A stretch of DNA of 64,000 nt from Glutamicibacter sp. MNS18 (lineage in GTDB: Bacteria > Actinomycetota > Actinomycetes > Actinomycetales > Micrococcaceae): the NCBI RefSeq assembly GCF_026107515.2, contig NZ_JAPCHW010000003.1:310001-374000 (forward strand), written 5' to 3'. The notes beneath the pieces are model-generated. The model worked only from the letters and a program-made list of their open reading frames with translations, ran no database searches and was not told the origin of the DNA. The translations under genes were made by a program, and so were the position numbers. How positions within the stretch are numbered: position 1 is the stretch's first letter; each line of letters starts with the position of its first letter. Positions 27,218 to 37,226 of the stretch are shown here, piece by piece.

Positions 27218-28591
27218 TTAAACGGGTTGCCGCATCAGTTCGATCAGCTCATCGACCTGCGCATCCTCGGTGGCGAACGGGTCCTTGCACAGCACCACTC
27301 CCCCGGGCCCCTCCTCGTATTTCATATGGACCCAATCGGTGGAGTAGCGGCGTCCGGTGGCCCTGGCGGCGGTGACGAATTTGCCGCGGATGGCCGCCCG
27401 CGTGGTGGCCGGGGGGTTCATCACCGCGTGTTTGACCTGATCCGGGGTCAGCACCGTGCTGGCCAGATTGCGTCGGGCCAGCAGGTGGAACAGGCCACGC
27501 TCCGGATCGATGTCGTGGTAGGTCAGGTTCAGTTGCGCGACCCGGTGCGAATCCAGATCCAGCCCGTTCTTCCGTGCGTAGCCGGTGATCAGCTTGTGCT
27601 TGATCGCCCAGTCGATATCCCTATCGATCGTGCTGAAGTCCTGGCTTTCCACGGCGTTCAGGGTACGTTCCCACAATTCGAGAACCCTCGGCACGTGCTC
27701 GTTGTGGGCACCGTGGCGTGCCACGAAGTCGCTGACCAGTTCCAGCAGCTGCCATTGGATCTGCAGGGCGGTAGGTTCATCCCCGCCCATCAGGCGCACG
27801 ACGCTGCGCCCGGTGAAGTCATGGGAGACCTGGCGGATGGAGCGGATCGGGTTTTCCAGGCGCAAATCGTGGTAGATCTCACCGGATTCGATCATCCGCA
27901 GCACCAGGTCGGTGGCGCCGATCTTCAGCAACTGGGTGGTCTCGCTCATCGATGAGTCGCCCACGATCACATGCAGCCGGCGGTAGTGCTCGGCATCGGC
28001 ATGCGGCTCGTCGCGGGTGTTGATGATGGGCCGGGACCGGGTGGTGGCCGAGGAGACCCCTTCCCAGACGTGGTCGGCCCGCTGTGAAAAGACGAAGCGG
28101 GTCTGGTCCTGGACCTTCACCAGGTTCCCGGCACCGGTGAGCATCTGGCGGGTCACCAGGAACGGGATCAGCATATCGGCCAGCCGTTTGAACTCGGTGC
28201 GCCGCGGGATCAGGTAGTTCTCATGGCAGCCGTAGGAGTTTCCGGCCGAATCCACGTTGTTCTTGAACAGGAACAGCCGCCCCCGGTGCCCGGCGTCGGC
28301 CAGCTCCTCCTCGGCCTGTTCCACCAGATCGAGCAGGATCATTTCACCGGCCCGGTCGTGGGCGATGAGCTGGTCGATCTGGTCGCATTCTGCGGTGGCG
28401 TATTCCGGGTGGGAGCCCACATCGAGGTACAGCCGAGAGCCGTTGCCCAGGAACACATTCGAGGACCTGCCCCATTCGACCACCGGTTTGAACAGGTGCC
28501 GGGCGGCGTCCTCCGGGGTCAGCCGGCGGCCGTCGCTGGGGACGTAGTTCAGTCCGTATTCGGTTTCAATGCCAAAGATCCTGCGATCCAC
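27218..28591 (-). CDS. pafA: Pup--protein ligase PafA
   Basis: The 457-residue protein opens with RRIFGIETEYGL and has the HPEYATAECD segment carrying the catalytic Asp, both typical of PafA. It attaches the C-terminal glutamate of Pup to substrate lysines. The GTG start follows GAAGGGA. In most proteasome-bearing actinobacteria prcB and prcA separate pup from pafA; here pup ends only 45 bases upstream. Confidence 0.95.
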   Translation of the reverse strand: MDRRIFGIETEYGLNYVPSDGRRLTPEDAARHLFKPVVEWGRSSNVFLGNGSRLYLDVGSHPEYATAECDQIDQLIAHDRAGEMILLDLVEQAEEELADAGHRGRLFLFKNNVDSAGNSYGCHENYLIPRRTEFKRLADMLIPFLVTRQMLTGAGNLVKVQDQTRFVFSQRADHVWEGVSSATTRSRPIINTRDEPHADAEHYRRLHVIVGDSSMSETTQLLKIGATDLVLRMIESGEIYHDLRLENPIRSIRQVSHDFTGRSVVRLMGGDEPTALQIQWQLLELVSDFVARHGAHNEHVPRVLELWERTLNAVESQDFSTIDRDIDWAIKHKLITGYARKNGLDLDSHRVAQLNLTYHDIDPERGLFHLLARRNLASTVLTPDQVKHAVMNPPATTRAAIRGKFVTAARATGRRYSTDWVHMKYEEGPGGVVLCKDPFATEDAQVDELIELMRQPV

Positions 28592-28636
28592 CTGTTTTCC
28601 CTTCGAAGCGTGCTGCGGATATATGCCGGGATCGGG

Positions 28637-28822
28637 TTACTGGCCGCCCTTTTGCACGAAGCCGCGCACGAATTCCTCGGCATTGGACTCCAACACCGAA
28701 TCGATCTCATCAAGCAGGTCGTCAACCCCGGCATCGGTGCCCTGCACGTTGATGGCCTGCTGGTCGACCTCCTGGCCCTGGGTCTGCTTGTTGCTGCGTG
28801 CTGAGATGCTTTCCTGGCTCAT
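28637..28822 (-). CDS. pup: Prokaryotic ubiquitin-like protein Pup
   Basis: The 61-residue protein is disordered and acidic, with the Pup core DDLLDEIDSVLESNAEEFVR and the C-terminal GGQ. The terminal glutamine means Dop must deamidate it before PafA can use it. AAGGAG lies before the ATG. It lies between dop and pafA. Confidence 0.96.
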   Translation of the reverse strand: MSQESISARSNKQTQGQEVDQQAINVQGTDAGVDDLLDEIDSVLESNAEEFVRGFVQKGGQ

Positions 28823-28864
28823 CTTCTGCTCCTTGGATGGTATGGGTGGTTGCTGGGGCCATTG

Positions 28865-30490
28865 TCAGCCAACTGACTGGTGTTTGGCCAGTTCGCCGAT
28901 GAATTCGCTGATTTCCAGCTCGGCGTCGAACAGTGCGCCCAGTTCGGCGCGGTTCGATGCCAGCGGGTCGGGCATCGGCACCCGACGCAGTTTGCGTGCC
29001 CCGGGCAGCGAGAAGGACATCGCATCCCAGTTCGCCGCGATCACGTTCTCCGGGTAACGCTGCAGGACCATGCCACGGAAGTAGGCGCGGGTGTCCTCCG
29101 GCGGGCTGGTCACGGCGTGGGCGATCTGTTCGGCGCTGAACAGGGTTTCCATGCGGCCGCGGGCCGCCAACCTGTAGTACAGGCCCTTGTCCTGGCGCAG
29201 ATCCGCCCATTGCAGGTCCATCAGCGCGATCCGCGCGTCGTCGAAACCGACCTGGTGGCGTTGGGCGAAAGAGGTCATCAACTGGTGTTTGGCGATCCAG
29301 TCCACGGTGGAGGCCGCCGCGGCCGGGTCGCTGGCCAGCAGCTCAAGGGTCCGCCGCCAGCGGGTGAGGATCTCGGTGGTGTCCGCATCGGTGACCAGGT
29401 GTTGGGCGCAGTAGGCCTCGGCGGCGTTCAGGTACTCGTGCTGGATGTCGATCGCGGTCATCAACCGGCCGTCGCGTAAACGCACGGTGGCCCGCAGCCC
29501 GGTGTCGTGGCTGATCTGCTGCAGGGCCGCCACCGGGTCGTCCAATTCCAGTACCGGGGCGTTTCCGGTCTCGATCAGCTCCAGCACCAGGTTGGTGGTG
29601 CCCACCCGCAGCAGGGTGGACACCTGGCCGAGGTTCGCATCCCCGATGATCACATGCAGCCGGCGGTACTTTTCCCAGCTGGCATGCGGTTCATCCCGGG
29701 TGTTGATGATCGGGCGGTTGACCGTGGTTTCCAGTCCGACCTCGGCCTCGAAGAAGTCGGCACGTTGCGAGATCTGGAAGTGCGGGTCCTGGCCCAGCTG
29801 CCCGCGGCCCACTCGTCCGGAGCCGCAGAAGATCTGGCGGGAGACGAAGAACGGGGTCAGCCCCGCCACAATGGAGGAGAACTCGACCGCGCGCGGCACC
29901 AGGTAGTTCTCGTGTGCCCCGTAGGAGACGGCCTTGTTGTCGGTGTTGTTCTTGTACAGCAGCAGTTCCCCGCCGCCGAGCAACCGCACCTGTTCGGCGG
30001 CCTGGCGCATCACCTCGTCCCCGGCCTGATCCCAGAGCACTGCGGCGCGTGGGGTGGTGACCTCGGGGCTGGAGTACTCGGGGTGGGCGTGGTCCACATA
30101 GAATCGGGCCCCGTTGCCCAACACCATGTTCATGACCACCTCGTTGCTGTCCTGCTCCTGGTAGATCGTCTGCCCGATCCGCGCATCCCCGGCGTCCAAT
30201 GCCACAGATTCGGCGTCCCAGACCCGCTGCTCCCCCACGCTGGGTTCCACGTCGGTCAGCTGGGTGGGGTGCGCGTTCTCGCGGCTGACCCGGTAGCCGC
30301 GGGCATCCTGCAACGGGCTTTCATCGCTGTAGTCCCAGCGTGCCGCGCCCAGGTGGATCCGGCCCTGGCGCACCAGCTGGGCGTAGGCATCGACGATTTG
30401 CGCCGACAATACCGTGGCGTTGGCCTTGGGCATGGAAGGGCGGATGATGCCGTATTCGGTTTCCAGGCCCACCAGCCGGCGGGCACTCAC
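28865..30490 (-). CDS. dop: Pup deamidase/depupylase Dop
   Basis: The 541-residue protein has [13 protein letters not shown] and [10 protein letters not shown], and keeps the Dop-specific loop ([18 protein letters not shown]), which distinguishes it from PafA. It deamidates Pup-Gln and removes Pup from targets. The GTG start overlaps the arc stop by four bases (GTGA), so arc and dop are translationally coupled. Confidence 0.94.
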   Translation of the reverse strand: MSARRLVGLETEYGIIRPSMPKANATVLSAQIVDAYAQLVRQGRIHLGAARWDYSDESPLQDARGYRVSRENAHPTQLTDVEPSVGEQRVWDAESVALDAGDARIGQTIYQEQDSNEVVMNMVLGNGARFYVDHAHPEYSSPEVTTPRAAVLWDQAGDEVMRQAAEQVRLLGGGELLLYKNNTDNKAVSYGAHENYLVPRAVEFSSIVAGLTPFFVSRQIFCGSGRVGRGQLGQDPHFQISQRADFFEAEVGLETTVNRPIINTRDEPHASWEKYRRLHVIIGDANLGQVSTLLRVGTTNLVLELIETGNAPVLELDDPVAALQQISHDTGLRATVRLRDGRLMTAIDIQHEYLNAAEAYCAQHLVTDADTTEILTRWRRTLELLASDPAAAASTVDWIAKHQLMTSFAQRHQVGFDDARIALMDLQWADLRQDKGLYYRLAARGRMETLFSAEQIAHAVTSPPEDTRAYFRGMVLQRYPENVIAANWDAMSFSLPGARKLRRVPMPDPLASNRAELGALFDAELEISEFIGELAKHQSVG

Positions 30491-32166
30491 GCGGTACCCC
30501 GCGAGCTGACCAGGGTGCGGATGTGGCTGATCTTCTCGCCCTTGCGCCCGGAAATCCGGGCCCAGTCATCCGGGTTGGTGGTATTGGGCATGTCCTCGTG
30601 CTCGGCGAATTCCTCGCGGACCGCGTTGAGCAGGTAGTCCATCTTCAGCCCGCGCTCGCCTTGTGTCAGCAGCGCCTTGATGGCCTGTTTCTTCGCCCGG
30701 TCCACCACGTTGCGAATCACCGCTCCGGAGGCGAAATCCTTGAAGTACAGGATCTCGGTATCCCCGTTGACGTAACTGACCTCAAGGTATTCGTTGTAGC
30801 TTTCCAGTGCGTACATTGCTTCCACGGTCTTGGCGATCATCCGTTCCACGGTGGCCTGCGCGTTGCCGTTATCGGCGTCGACCTCCGCATCATGCAGCGG
30901 CAGTTCGGTGGTCAGGTACTTGCCGAAGATCTCGGCGGCCCCTTCAGCGGTGGGGCGGCGGATCTTGATTTTCACGTCCAACCGTCCCGGGCGAAGGATC
31001 GCCGGGTCGATCATGTCCTCGCGGTTCGAGGCGCCGATCACGATCACGTTGTCCAACCGTTCCACACCGTCGATCTCGGCCAGCAACTGCGGGACGATGG
31101 TGGTTTCCACATCCGAGGACACCCCGGTTCCACGGGTGCGGAACAGCGAGTCCATCTCGTCGAAGAACACCACCACCGGGTCCCCGTGCAGCGCCTTCTC
31201 GCGGGCGCGGGCGAAGATCAGCCGGATGTGGCGTTCGGTTTCGCCCACGTACTTGTCCAGCAGTTCCGGGCCCTTGATGTTCAGGAAGTAGCTGCGCGCG
31301 GTCTCCCGCCCGGACTTGGCGGCAGCCCGTTGGGCCAGCGAATGGGCCACGGCCTTGGCGATCAGGGTCTTGCCACACCCCGGAGGGCCATAGAGCAGGA
31401 TCCCCTTGGGCGCGCTCAACCCGTGTTCGCGGTACAGTTCCGGGTGGCTGAAGGGCAGCTCCACCGCATCCTGGATCGCCTCGATCTGGTTGCTCAGCCC
31501 TCCGATATCCGAATACGAGATATCCGGGACCTCCTCGAGCACCAATGATTGCATGTCGGTCAGCTGCACCCGGGCCATGGCTAAACCGGTACGCCCGTCC
31601 AGGGTCAGCTGGTCGCCGACCCGCAGGTGCTCCTCACGCAAGGGCTGGCCCAGCTCGATCACCCGCTGGTCGTCCGCCCGGGCCATCACCACCACCTGGT
31701 GGTTCTCCAGGATCTCCTTCACCGTGACCAGCTCACCGGTGTTCTCGTAGCCCAGTCCGGCCACCACGACCATCGCCTCATTCAGCAGCACCTGCTGGCC
31801 GATATGCAGTTTGTCGAAGTCCAGCAGCGGGCTGATGCCCACCCGCAGGCGCCGTCCGCCCTGGCTGACATCCACCGATTGCACGGCGGTGGACTCGATC
31901 CCCAGGCCCGGTTCGGGGTGCTTGCGCGGGAACTTGGCCAGGATGGTGCCATGGCTGAAGGGGGTGTCCCCGTCCTTTTCCAGCGCGGACTTCAGATCGA
32001 TGATCTGTTCGCGGGTGCGCTCGAGCATCGCCACCAGCCGCTGGTTGTTGCCGCTGAGCGTGGCCAGTTGCCGATCCAGGTTGCGGTTCTTCTCCCGCAA
32101 CACATTGACCTGTCGTTCACTCATCGACAGGCGTTCGGTGAGCTGTGGTTCGTTCTGCTCGGACAC
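30487..32166 (-). CDS. arc: Proteasome-associated AAA ATPase ARC/Mpa, lacking the proteasome-docking tail
   Basis: The 559-residue protein has an N-terminal coiled coil (about 8-66) that binds Pup, a tandem OB region, Walker A GPPGCGKT (260-267) and Walker [10 protein letters not shown]. It unfolds pupylated proteins. Mpa of proteasome-bearing species ends in a GQYL-type tail whose penultimate tyrosine opens the 20S gate; this one ends SSRGTA. It is the first gene of arc-dop-pup-pafA. The GTG start follows GGGAG. Confidence 0.93.
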   Translation of the reverse strand: MSEQNEPQLTERLSMSERQVNVLREKNRNLDRQLATLSGNNQRLVAMLERTREQIIDLKSALEKDGDTPFSHGTILAKFPRKHPEPGLGIESTAVQSVDVSQGGRRLRVGISPLLDFDKLHIGQQVLLNEAMVVVAGLGYENTGELVTVKEILENHQVVVMARADDQRVIELGQPLREEHLRVGDQLTLDGRTGLAMARVQLTDMQSLVLEEVPDISYSDIGGLSNQIEAIQDAVELPFSHPELYREHGLSAPKGILLYGPPGCGKTLIAKAVAHSLAQRAAAKSGRETARSYFLNIKGPELLDKYVGETERHIRLIFARAREKALHGDPVVVFFDEMDSLFRTRGTGVSSDVETTIVPQLLAEIDGVERLDNVIVIGASNREDMIDPAILRPGRLDVKIKIRRPTAEGAAEIFGKYLTTELPLHDAEVDADNGNAQATVERMIAKTVEAMYALESYNEYLEVSYVNGDTEILYFKDFASGAVIRNVVDRAKKQAIKALLTQGERGLKMDYLLNAVREEFAEHEDMPNTTNPDDWARISGRKGEKISHIRTLVSSRGTA

Positions 32167-32292
32167 TTGATCACTCCCATGACATCGGCAACGGCACCCT
32201 ACCCATTTCCGGCCGGCCCGTATTAGGTCATCCTACGAAGGAACACCGCGTCACCGGAATTCGGCGACGCGATATTGCCCACATAGTGAAAT

Positions 32293-33324
32293 CTACTCCT
32301 GTTCGCGGGCCCGCGCAGGACGCGAGGCATCCCGGGCGGCACGACGCAGTTTCTTATCCGAGATCCCGCGCTCCCCCAGGGCCTGGGGGTTCCACTGCTC
32401 GTCGTCATGGTCCCGGGTCCAGGCCGAGACGTCCTCGGCGGCGAAGTTGTGCTCCTTGACCCGCTTGGCCTTGGGGATGCCCGAGGCGGCATCGGCCAGC
32501 CGGCGGGCGGTGATCAGGAATGCGGTGTGCGCGACCATGCGGTGGTCGGGGCGGACCGCCAGCCCGTCCACATGCCATCCGCGTACCAGCGTCTCGAAGC
32601 AGTCGGGCTCGGTGAACTGGCCGGAGGCGCGGATGGCTTCCACCACGCGGGACATCTGCGGGACGGTGGCCACGTAGTTGGTCCACACCCCGCCCGGGGC
32701 CAGCACGGTGGCGACCGCGTCCAGGCATTCCCAGGGGCTGAGCATGTCCAGCACCACGCGGTCCACGCTGCCCGGCTCCTCCAGTTCCACCACCTTGTCC
32801 TGGAAATCCCCGATGGAGATCTTCCAGGCCGGGTGCGGTCCGCCGAAGACGGTGTCCACGTTGCCGCGGGCGATCTCGGCGAATTCCTCGCGCCGTTCGA
32901 AGGAGTGCAGGGACCCGTGATCGCCGATGGCGCGCAACAGCGAGATCGACAGCGCCCCGGAACCCACCCCGGCCTCCACCACACGGGCGCCGGGGAAGAT
33001 GTCGCCGAAGGCGACAATCTGGGCCGAATCCTTCGGGTAGATCACCGCGGCCCCGCGTGGCATCGAGAGCACGAAGTCCTTGGCCAGCGGACGCAGCAGC
33101 TGGTAGCGGTAGCCGTCGGCGTTCTCGATCACCGAGCCGTCGGGCAGCCCGATAATGTCCTCGTGCGGCAGGATGCCCTTATGCGAGTGGAAGGTGCCTC
33201 CGGCTTCCAGGGTGATGGTGTTGATCCGGCGCTTCTCGTCGGTCAGCTGGACCCGGTCGCCGATCCGGAAGGGGCCTCGACGGGACGACGCCCCGGTGGG
33301 CTGGGTGGTGCTGTTCTGGCTCAC
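32293..33324 (-). CDS. trmI: tRNA (adenine(58)-N1)-methyltransferase TrmI
   Basis: The 343-residue protein shows the TrmI motifs: FRIGDRVQLTDEK and SHKGILPHEDIIGLPDGSVI at the N-terminus, the SAM site VVEAGVGSGALSISLLRAIG and the VVLDMLSPW catalytic aspartate. It makes m1A58 in tRNA. TrmI precedes arc in most actinobacteria, as here (126 bases apart). The start is GTG with AAAGGA upstream. Confidence 0.92.
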   Translation of the reverse strand: MSQNSTTQPTGASSRRGPFRIGDRVQLTDEKRRINTITLEAGGTFHSHKGILPHEDIIGLPDGSVIENADGYRYQLLRPLAKDFVLSMPRGAAVIYPKDSAQIVAFGDIFPGARVVEAGVGSGALSISLLRAIGDHGSLHSFERREEFAEIARGNVDTVFGGPHPAWKISIGDFQDKVVELEEPGSVDRVVLDMLSPWECLDAVATVLAPGGVWTNYVATVPQMSRVVEAIRASGQFTEPDCFETLVRGWHVDGLAVRPDHRMVAHTAFLITARRLADAASGIPKAKRVKEHNFAAEDVSAWTRDHDDEQWNPQALGERGISDKKLRRAARDASRPARAREQE

Positions 33325-33372
33325 TGAGCTGTTCCTTTGACTAGTTGCATCACGAAGTTGTTGAAGAGTTGG

Positions 33373-34494
33373 TTAACGCACGTTCAGGGCGCGCAGGATC
33401 TGTTCCTGGTGCAGCACCCCGACAATATAACCCTCGTCGTTGATCACGGCGTACTCGGCGGTTTCCACGGTGGCCAGGTAGTGGATCAGCGCGTCCCCGT
33501 CGGCGTCGTCGGCGATCACCGCACCATTACCCAGGGCGCGGCTGATCGCGGTGGCCGGGGTCTGCGCGGCCGCGGATTCCGGCACCGCGCTGAGCGCCCC
33601 TTGGTCCACCACGGCGATCGGCATCCCCTGCGGGCTAACCAGGACGATCTGCCCGCCGCGTTGGGCCAGACGGTGGCGGATATCGGCGACGGTAGCCGAG
33701 CTGCCCATCCCGCTGGCAGGGCTCATCAGGCTTCCGGCCTTCAGCGCAGGCAGCCGCATGCGCAGCTTGGAATGGGCGATCAGCCCGGTGGTGGATTGCC
33801 ACATGAACAGCGCCACCATCACCCCGATGACCAGGGTGGTCATCTCCAGTTCACGTCCGCTGACCAGCGGGATGACCGCGAACCAGATGACGATGCCCAC
33901 GGCGATGGCCCGACCGACCCAGGAAGCGGCGATGGTGCCGCGTTCCTGGCTTCCGGTGGCCTTCCAGACCGCGCTTTCCACCAGCCGTCCGCCATCCAGC
34001 GGCAGTCCGGGCAGGATGTTGAACACCCCGAGCAGCAGGTTAGCGTAGATCACGAAGTTCAGGATCGCCCCGGGAACGAAGGGCAGCTCCACCAGGGAGT
34101 TCACCAGCCAGCCGGCCCCGGCGATCACGAAGTTGCTCAGCGGTCCGGCCAGGGCCACGGCCAGCGACGCGCCCGGGGTGGCCTTGAACGAACCGAACTG
34201 GGTGTGCCCGCCCCAGAGCGTCAACACGATATGCGCGTCGGGCCATTTGTAGTGCCGCGCCACCATGGCGTGGGCGACCTCGTGGATCAGCACCGCCAAC
34301 GCGATCATGATCGAACAAGTGAACCCCAGCAGGTAGGCGGTGGGCGCCGGGACCCATTGCGCACGTTGCAGTTGCATCCCGAACACCACGGTGATCACCG
34401 CGGTGATCAGGAACCACGAATAGGCCAGGTAGACCGGCACCCCGGCAATCCGCCCGAGCTTCAGGCCGGGGGCTTTGTCTTTCGTTGCGCTCAC
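33373..34494 (-). CDS. Site-2 protease family (M50) metallopeptidase with CBS domains
   Basis: The 373-residue membrane protein has the zinc motif HEVAH (71-75) and the third ligand in NILPGLPLDGGRL, with about six helices and a C-terminal CBS pair (from about 235). Rip3-type S2Ps cleave membrane-bound anti-sigma factors or signal peptides. I set the GTG at 34494, which overlaps the upstream HAD stop (GTGA), over an upstream in-frame start at 34566. Confidence 0.88.
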   Translation of the reverse strand: MSATKDKAPGLKLGRIAGVPVYLAYSWFLITAVITVVFGMQLQRAQWVPAPTAYLLGFTCSIMIALAVLIHEVAHAMVARHYKWPDAHIVLTLWGGHTQFGSFKATPGASLAVALAGPLSNFVIAGAGWLVNSLVELPFVPGAILNFVIYANLLLGVFNILPGLPLDGGRLVESAVWKATGSQERGTIAASWVGRAIAVGIVIWFAVIPLVSGRELEMTTLVIGVMVALFMWQSTTGLIAHSKLRMRLPALKAGSLMSPASGMGSSATVADIRHRLAQRGGQIVLVSPQGMPIAVVDQGALSAVPESAAAQTPATAISRALGNGAVIADDADGDALIHYLATVETAEYAVINDEGYIVGVLHQEQILRALNVR

Positions 34495-35204
34495 GCGTTG
34501 ATCGGCTCCAACCAGTTCTCGAGGTGGCCGGGGGTCAGGTCCGCCAGGCTGTCCAGACGGCGCCATGGCCCCTGGCCTGGATCGGTGGCGTTGGGAACCA
34601 GCACCGCATGCAGCCCGGCCCGGCTGGCGGCGGTGATCCCGGGCAGGGAGTCCTCGAATCCCACGCAGCGGGCCGGGTCCAGCCGTGTTTCGAATTTCTC
34701 GCCGAGCAGTTCCAGGCCGCGCAGGTAGGGCACCGGGGTGGGTTTGCCGCTGGGCACCTCATCACCGGCGACGGTCACGTCGAAGTAGCTGCCGGGCAGT
34801 TGCGCCAGGAAGTCGCTGACGATACCGCGTTCGCTCATGGTCACCAGCGCCTGGGGGATGCCTGCCGCGGAGAGTGCGGCGAGCAGTTCCAGCGCCCCGG
34901 GGCGCCAGATCAGTTCGGTCCGCAGCCCGCGGATCACCTCGCCCGACAGCGCGTCGATGATCTCGCGCGAGGTCAGGCGCACCCCCGCCTGCTGCAGCAC
35001 CGTGGCCGCATCGGGCAGCGCGGCACCGACCAGCGCGTGGGCCTGCTCCGGGCTCCAGCTGCCACCGAAGGAGGTGACCAGGTTGGCCTCGGCGGCCATC
35101 CAGTAGGGTTCGGTGTCGATCAGGGTTCCGTCCATATCCCACAGCACGGCCTGCAGGTGGCTGGTGGGATGTGCGGGGTGTGGTGTCGAACTGTGGGTTG
35201 GCAT
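34491..35204 (-). CDS. HAD family hydrolase (beta-phosphoglucomutase-like)
   Basis: The 237-residue protein has motif I WDMDGTLIDTEP (nucleophile Asp23), an alpha-helical cap, motif II VTMSERG and the late GFEDSLPGITAASRAG. It is a haloacid dehalogenase phosphatase or mutase of unknown substrate. TAGAAT ends six bases before the ATG, so it may be leaderless, and the gene overlaps the S2P start by four bases. Confidence 0.88.
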   Translation of the reverse strand: MPTHSSTPHPAHPTSHLQAVLWDMDGTLIDTEPYWMAAEANLVTSFGGSWSPEQAHALVGAALPDAATVLQQAGVRLTSREIIDALSGEVIRGLRTELIWRPGALELLAALSAAGIPQALVTMSERGIVSDFLAQLPGSYFDVTVAGDEVPSGKPTPVPYLRGLELLGEKFETRLDPARCVGFEDSLPGITAASRAGLHAVLVPNATDPGQGPWRRLDSLADLTPGHLENWLEPINA

Positions 35205-35210
35205 GACTCA

Positions 35211-35216
35211 ATTCTA
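35211..35216 (-). promoter_or_regulatory. -10 hexamer (TAGAAT) of the HAD gene, overlapping the upstream stop codon
   Basis: TAGAAT ends six bases before the HAD ATG. Its TAG is also the stop codon of the 606-residue membrane protein gene, so the promoter lies within the end of the upstream gene. Confidence 0.4.
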
Positions 35217-37034
35217 CGTGAGGGAAGCAAACCGGCGCTGTCCGCCGGCCAACAGACGACGGCGCGTGGGCCCTGGACCGCGCCGACTGAGGGTCAGCGG
35301 TTCGTTCTGCTCGAAGGGAGCCAAGTACATCCGGTGGACCTTGGCCTGCCGGCGCCAGCCCCTGCCGAGGCTCCGCTCCAGATCCCGTCGCCGTGCATCG
35401 CGCAACACCGCCGCGGCGCCGTCCAGGTCGGTTACGTACATCAGCAGATGCCCTCCCAGTACACCGGCCAGCCACAACGGCAACATGATCCCGAGCACCG
35501 CACGGGACGCCGGATTCACGGTGCCGCCGAAGATCCACAGGAACCAACATAGCGTCATCAGCAGGCCTGCCACGACGGCCAGCGGGGCGGATTCCCTTGC
35601 CAGGGCAATCGGACCCGCTGCGGGCTGAGGTGTGCTGCGGGGAACGACATGCCGCTGCAATTCCAACTCCTTCGCCCGCAGGCTGCGCCAGAGCAGCTCC
35701 AGGCACACCCCAAAGACCATCAGCAACAGAGCCACAGGCCACGCATTGGCTCCAAGCGCAACAAGGGTCGGGAGCAGTACGGGGAAGAGGCTGAAAAACG
35801 CCCGGCAGCCCTGGCGTGCGAACCATGTGCGCAGCTTCTTCCCACCGGCCTCCTTCTGGTGCAGTTCCCCTCCCGAAAAGGCTCCCTCTGCCTCGGAGAG
35901 GTACAGCTGCGCCAGGATCCTGAAGCATCCGATGCCCCGCTGGCCCAGGTATCTCAGGAGCAAAAGGAGCAAGAACAGCACGAGCAACACCACGCCTGCG
36001 TTCTGCGTCCACACGGATCTCGTATCGACAAGCGCTCCGAAAGACGCCAACGGCACCAACACCAATACAACCAGGAAGATCACCAGGTAGAACGCGTTTT
36101 CGACACGGCGTTTCCGCAACGTATCGTACAGCGATGGGCGGGCAAAGTACTGCTCGAAGCCCATGGCGCAACCGGTCAACACGAGGTACATGAACATCGT
36201 CTCGAACCCCGATCCGGCCCCGGTCATGGAAACCGGCACGGTGGCAGCATAGGGAAGCACGCCGCCAACCGCCCCGGCGGCTAATATCAACTGACCCGCT
36301 GACAAGACGGGAGGCAACAGCAAGTCAGCGCCCAGCACCAGGGCATGGGCCGAAACCAGGATCAGTGGTCCCAACTGTGCGCTACGCAGCATCAGCCGAC
36401 TACGGTTGCCGGCCGGTCCTTCCCCGAGGCGCGTAGTCCGCAACTGCTCGAGCTGGTCCCGGACCACCCAGGACGGAGTCAGGTTGGAAAGGCGGATACC
36501 ATCCTGGCGCAGCGCGCTGATCCTGACCGCCTCGATGCAGATGAACAGGCACAGCAATCCGCTGGTAGCAATCACCAGCGGGTTGAGGCGGTTGATCACA
36601 CCAATCACCGCGATGCCCGCGGTCACCACGGCCATGCCCACAGCGAAACAGTATTCAAGCGTCGTGATCCGTTCCAGGCCGGCCAAAGACACCAGGACGC
36701 GAAGTGGCTGTCGGCCGCTCCTCCGGTTTTCACGTAGCCCGGATTCAATCTCCCCCATCCGTTTCGCCGAATCACTGACGGCCACTGCTGCGGCGATGGC
36801 GATGGCCGCTAGCACGGAGACCACTGCCAACCCCTCCTGCCTGAGAGCGAATGCCAACCGATAACGCAGGGTGTACAGTTCCTCCCGCAACGGTGTATCG
36901 GGGAGATATCCGAGCAGGAAGAAGACCATTGCGGTGCATAGGCCGACCAACAGGCCGACTGCGCACGCAGCACGGAGCACTCGGTTTCGCCCATGGTTGA
37001 CCAGTTCTTGCAGATCCTGCTTTTTCTGCCGCAT
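35214..37034 (-). CDS. Large polytopic membrane protein, function unknown
   Basis: The 606-residue protein has about fourteen hydrophobic stretches across its length, a short cytoplasmic N-terminus (MRQKKQDLQELVNHGRN) and a basic C-terminal region rich in RRRD and GRGWRRQ. A hydrophilic segment near 385-405 carries LSEAEGAFSGGELHQKEAGG. I recognise no family, and no motif points to a transport or enzyme class. An AAAGGA site precedes the ATG. It sits alone between the AKR and HAD genes. Confidence 0.8.
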   Translation of the reverse strand: MRQKKQDLQELVNHGRNRVLRAACAVGLLVGLCTAMVFFLLGYLPDTPLREELYTLRYRLAFALRQEGLAVVSVLAAIAIAAAVAVSDSAKRMGEIESGLRENRRSGRQPLRVLVSLAGLERITTLEYCFAVGMAVVTAGIAVIGVINRLNPLVIATSGLLCLFICIEAVRISALRQDGIRLSNLTPSWVVRDQLEQLRTTRLGEGPAGNRSRLMLRSAQLGPLILVSAHALVLGADLLLPPVLSAGQLILAAGAVGGVLPYAATVPVSMTGAGSGFETMFMYLVLTGCAMGFEQYFARPSLYDTLRKRRVENAFYLVIFLVVLVLVPLASFGALVDTRSVWTQNAGVVLLVLFLLLLLLRYLGQRGIGCFRILAQLYLSEAEGAFSGGELHQKEAGGKKLRTWFARQGCRAFFSLFPVLLPTLVALGANAWPVALLLMVFGVCLELLWRSLRAKELELQRHVVPRSTPQPAAGPIALARESAPLAVVAGLLMTLCWFLWIFGGTVNPASRAVLGIMLPLWLAGVLGGHLLMYVTDLDGAAAVLRDARRRDLERSLGRGWRRQAKVHRMYLAPFEQNEPLTLSRRGPGPTRRRLLAGGQRRFASLT

Positions 37035-37213
37035 CTTGTCCTTTAGCTGTGAATAAACAACCCCACCAATCTATCAAGGACCACCCGTGTTTTAGTCAAG
37101 TGATTGGTTCATACGGATTCGCGGCGGCGCGCGGATCCAATAGGGAACCGGACCAGGTGGAGGGCCGGCGCACACGAATCGTCATTTTCCGCACCCCACG
37201 GCTTCCCACGTGC

Positions 37214-37219
37214 TAGACA
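37214..37219 (+). promoter_or_regulatory. -10 hexamer (TAGACA) of leaderless aldo/keto reductase gene
   Basis: TAGACA ends seven bases before the ATG at 37227 and there is no ribosome site between. This favours that start over frames open further upstream. Confidence 0.4.
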
Positions 37220-37226
37220 TAGCTAC

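Noticed and set aside
20680-27955. Long open frames antisense to helY, pafBC and the FKBP/pafA genes
   Set aside because: High-GC composition leaves the antisense frames open; they have no ribosome sites or family motifs and lie opposite well-supported genes.
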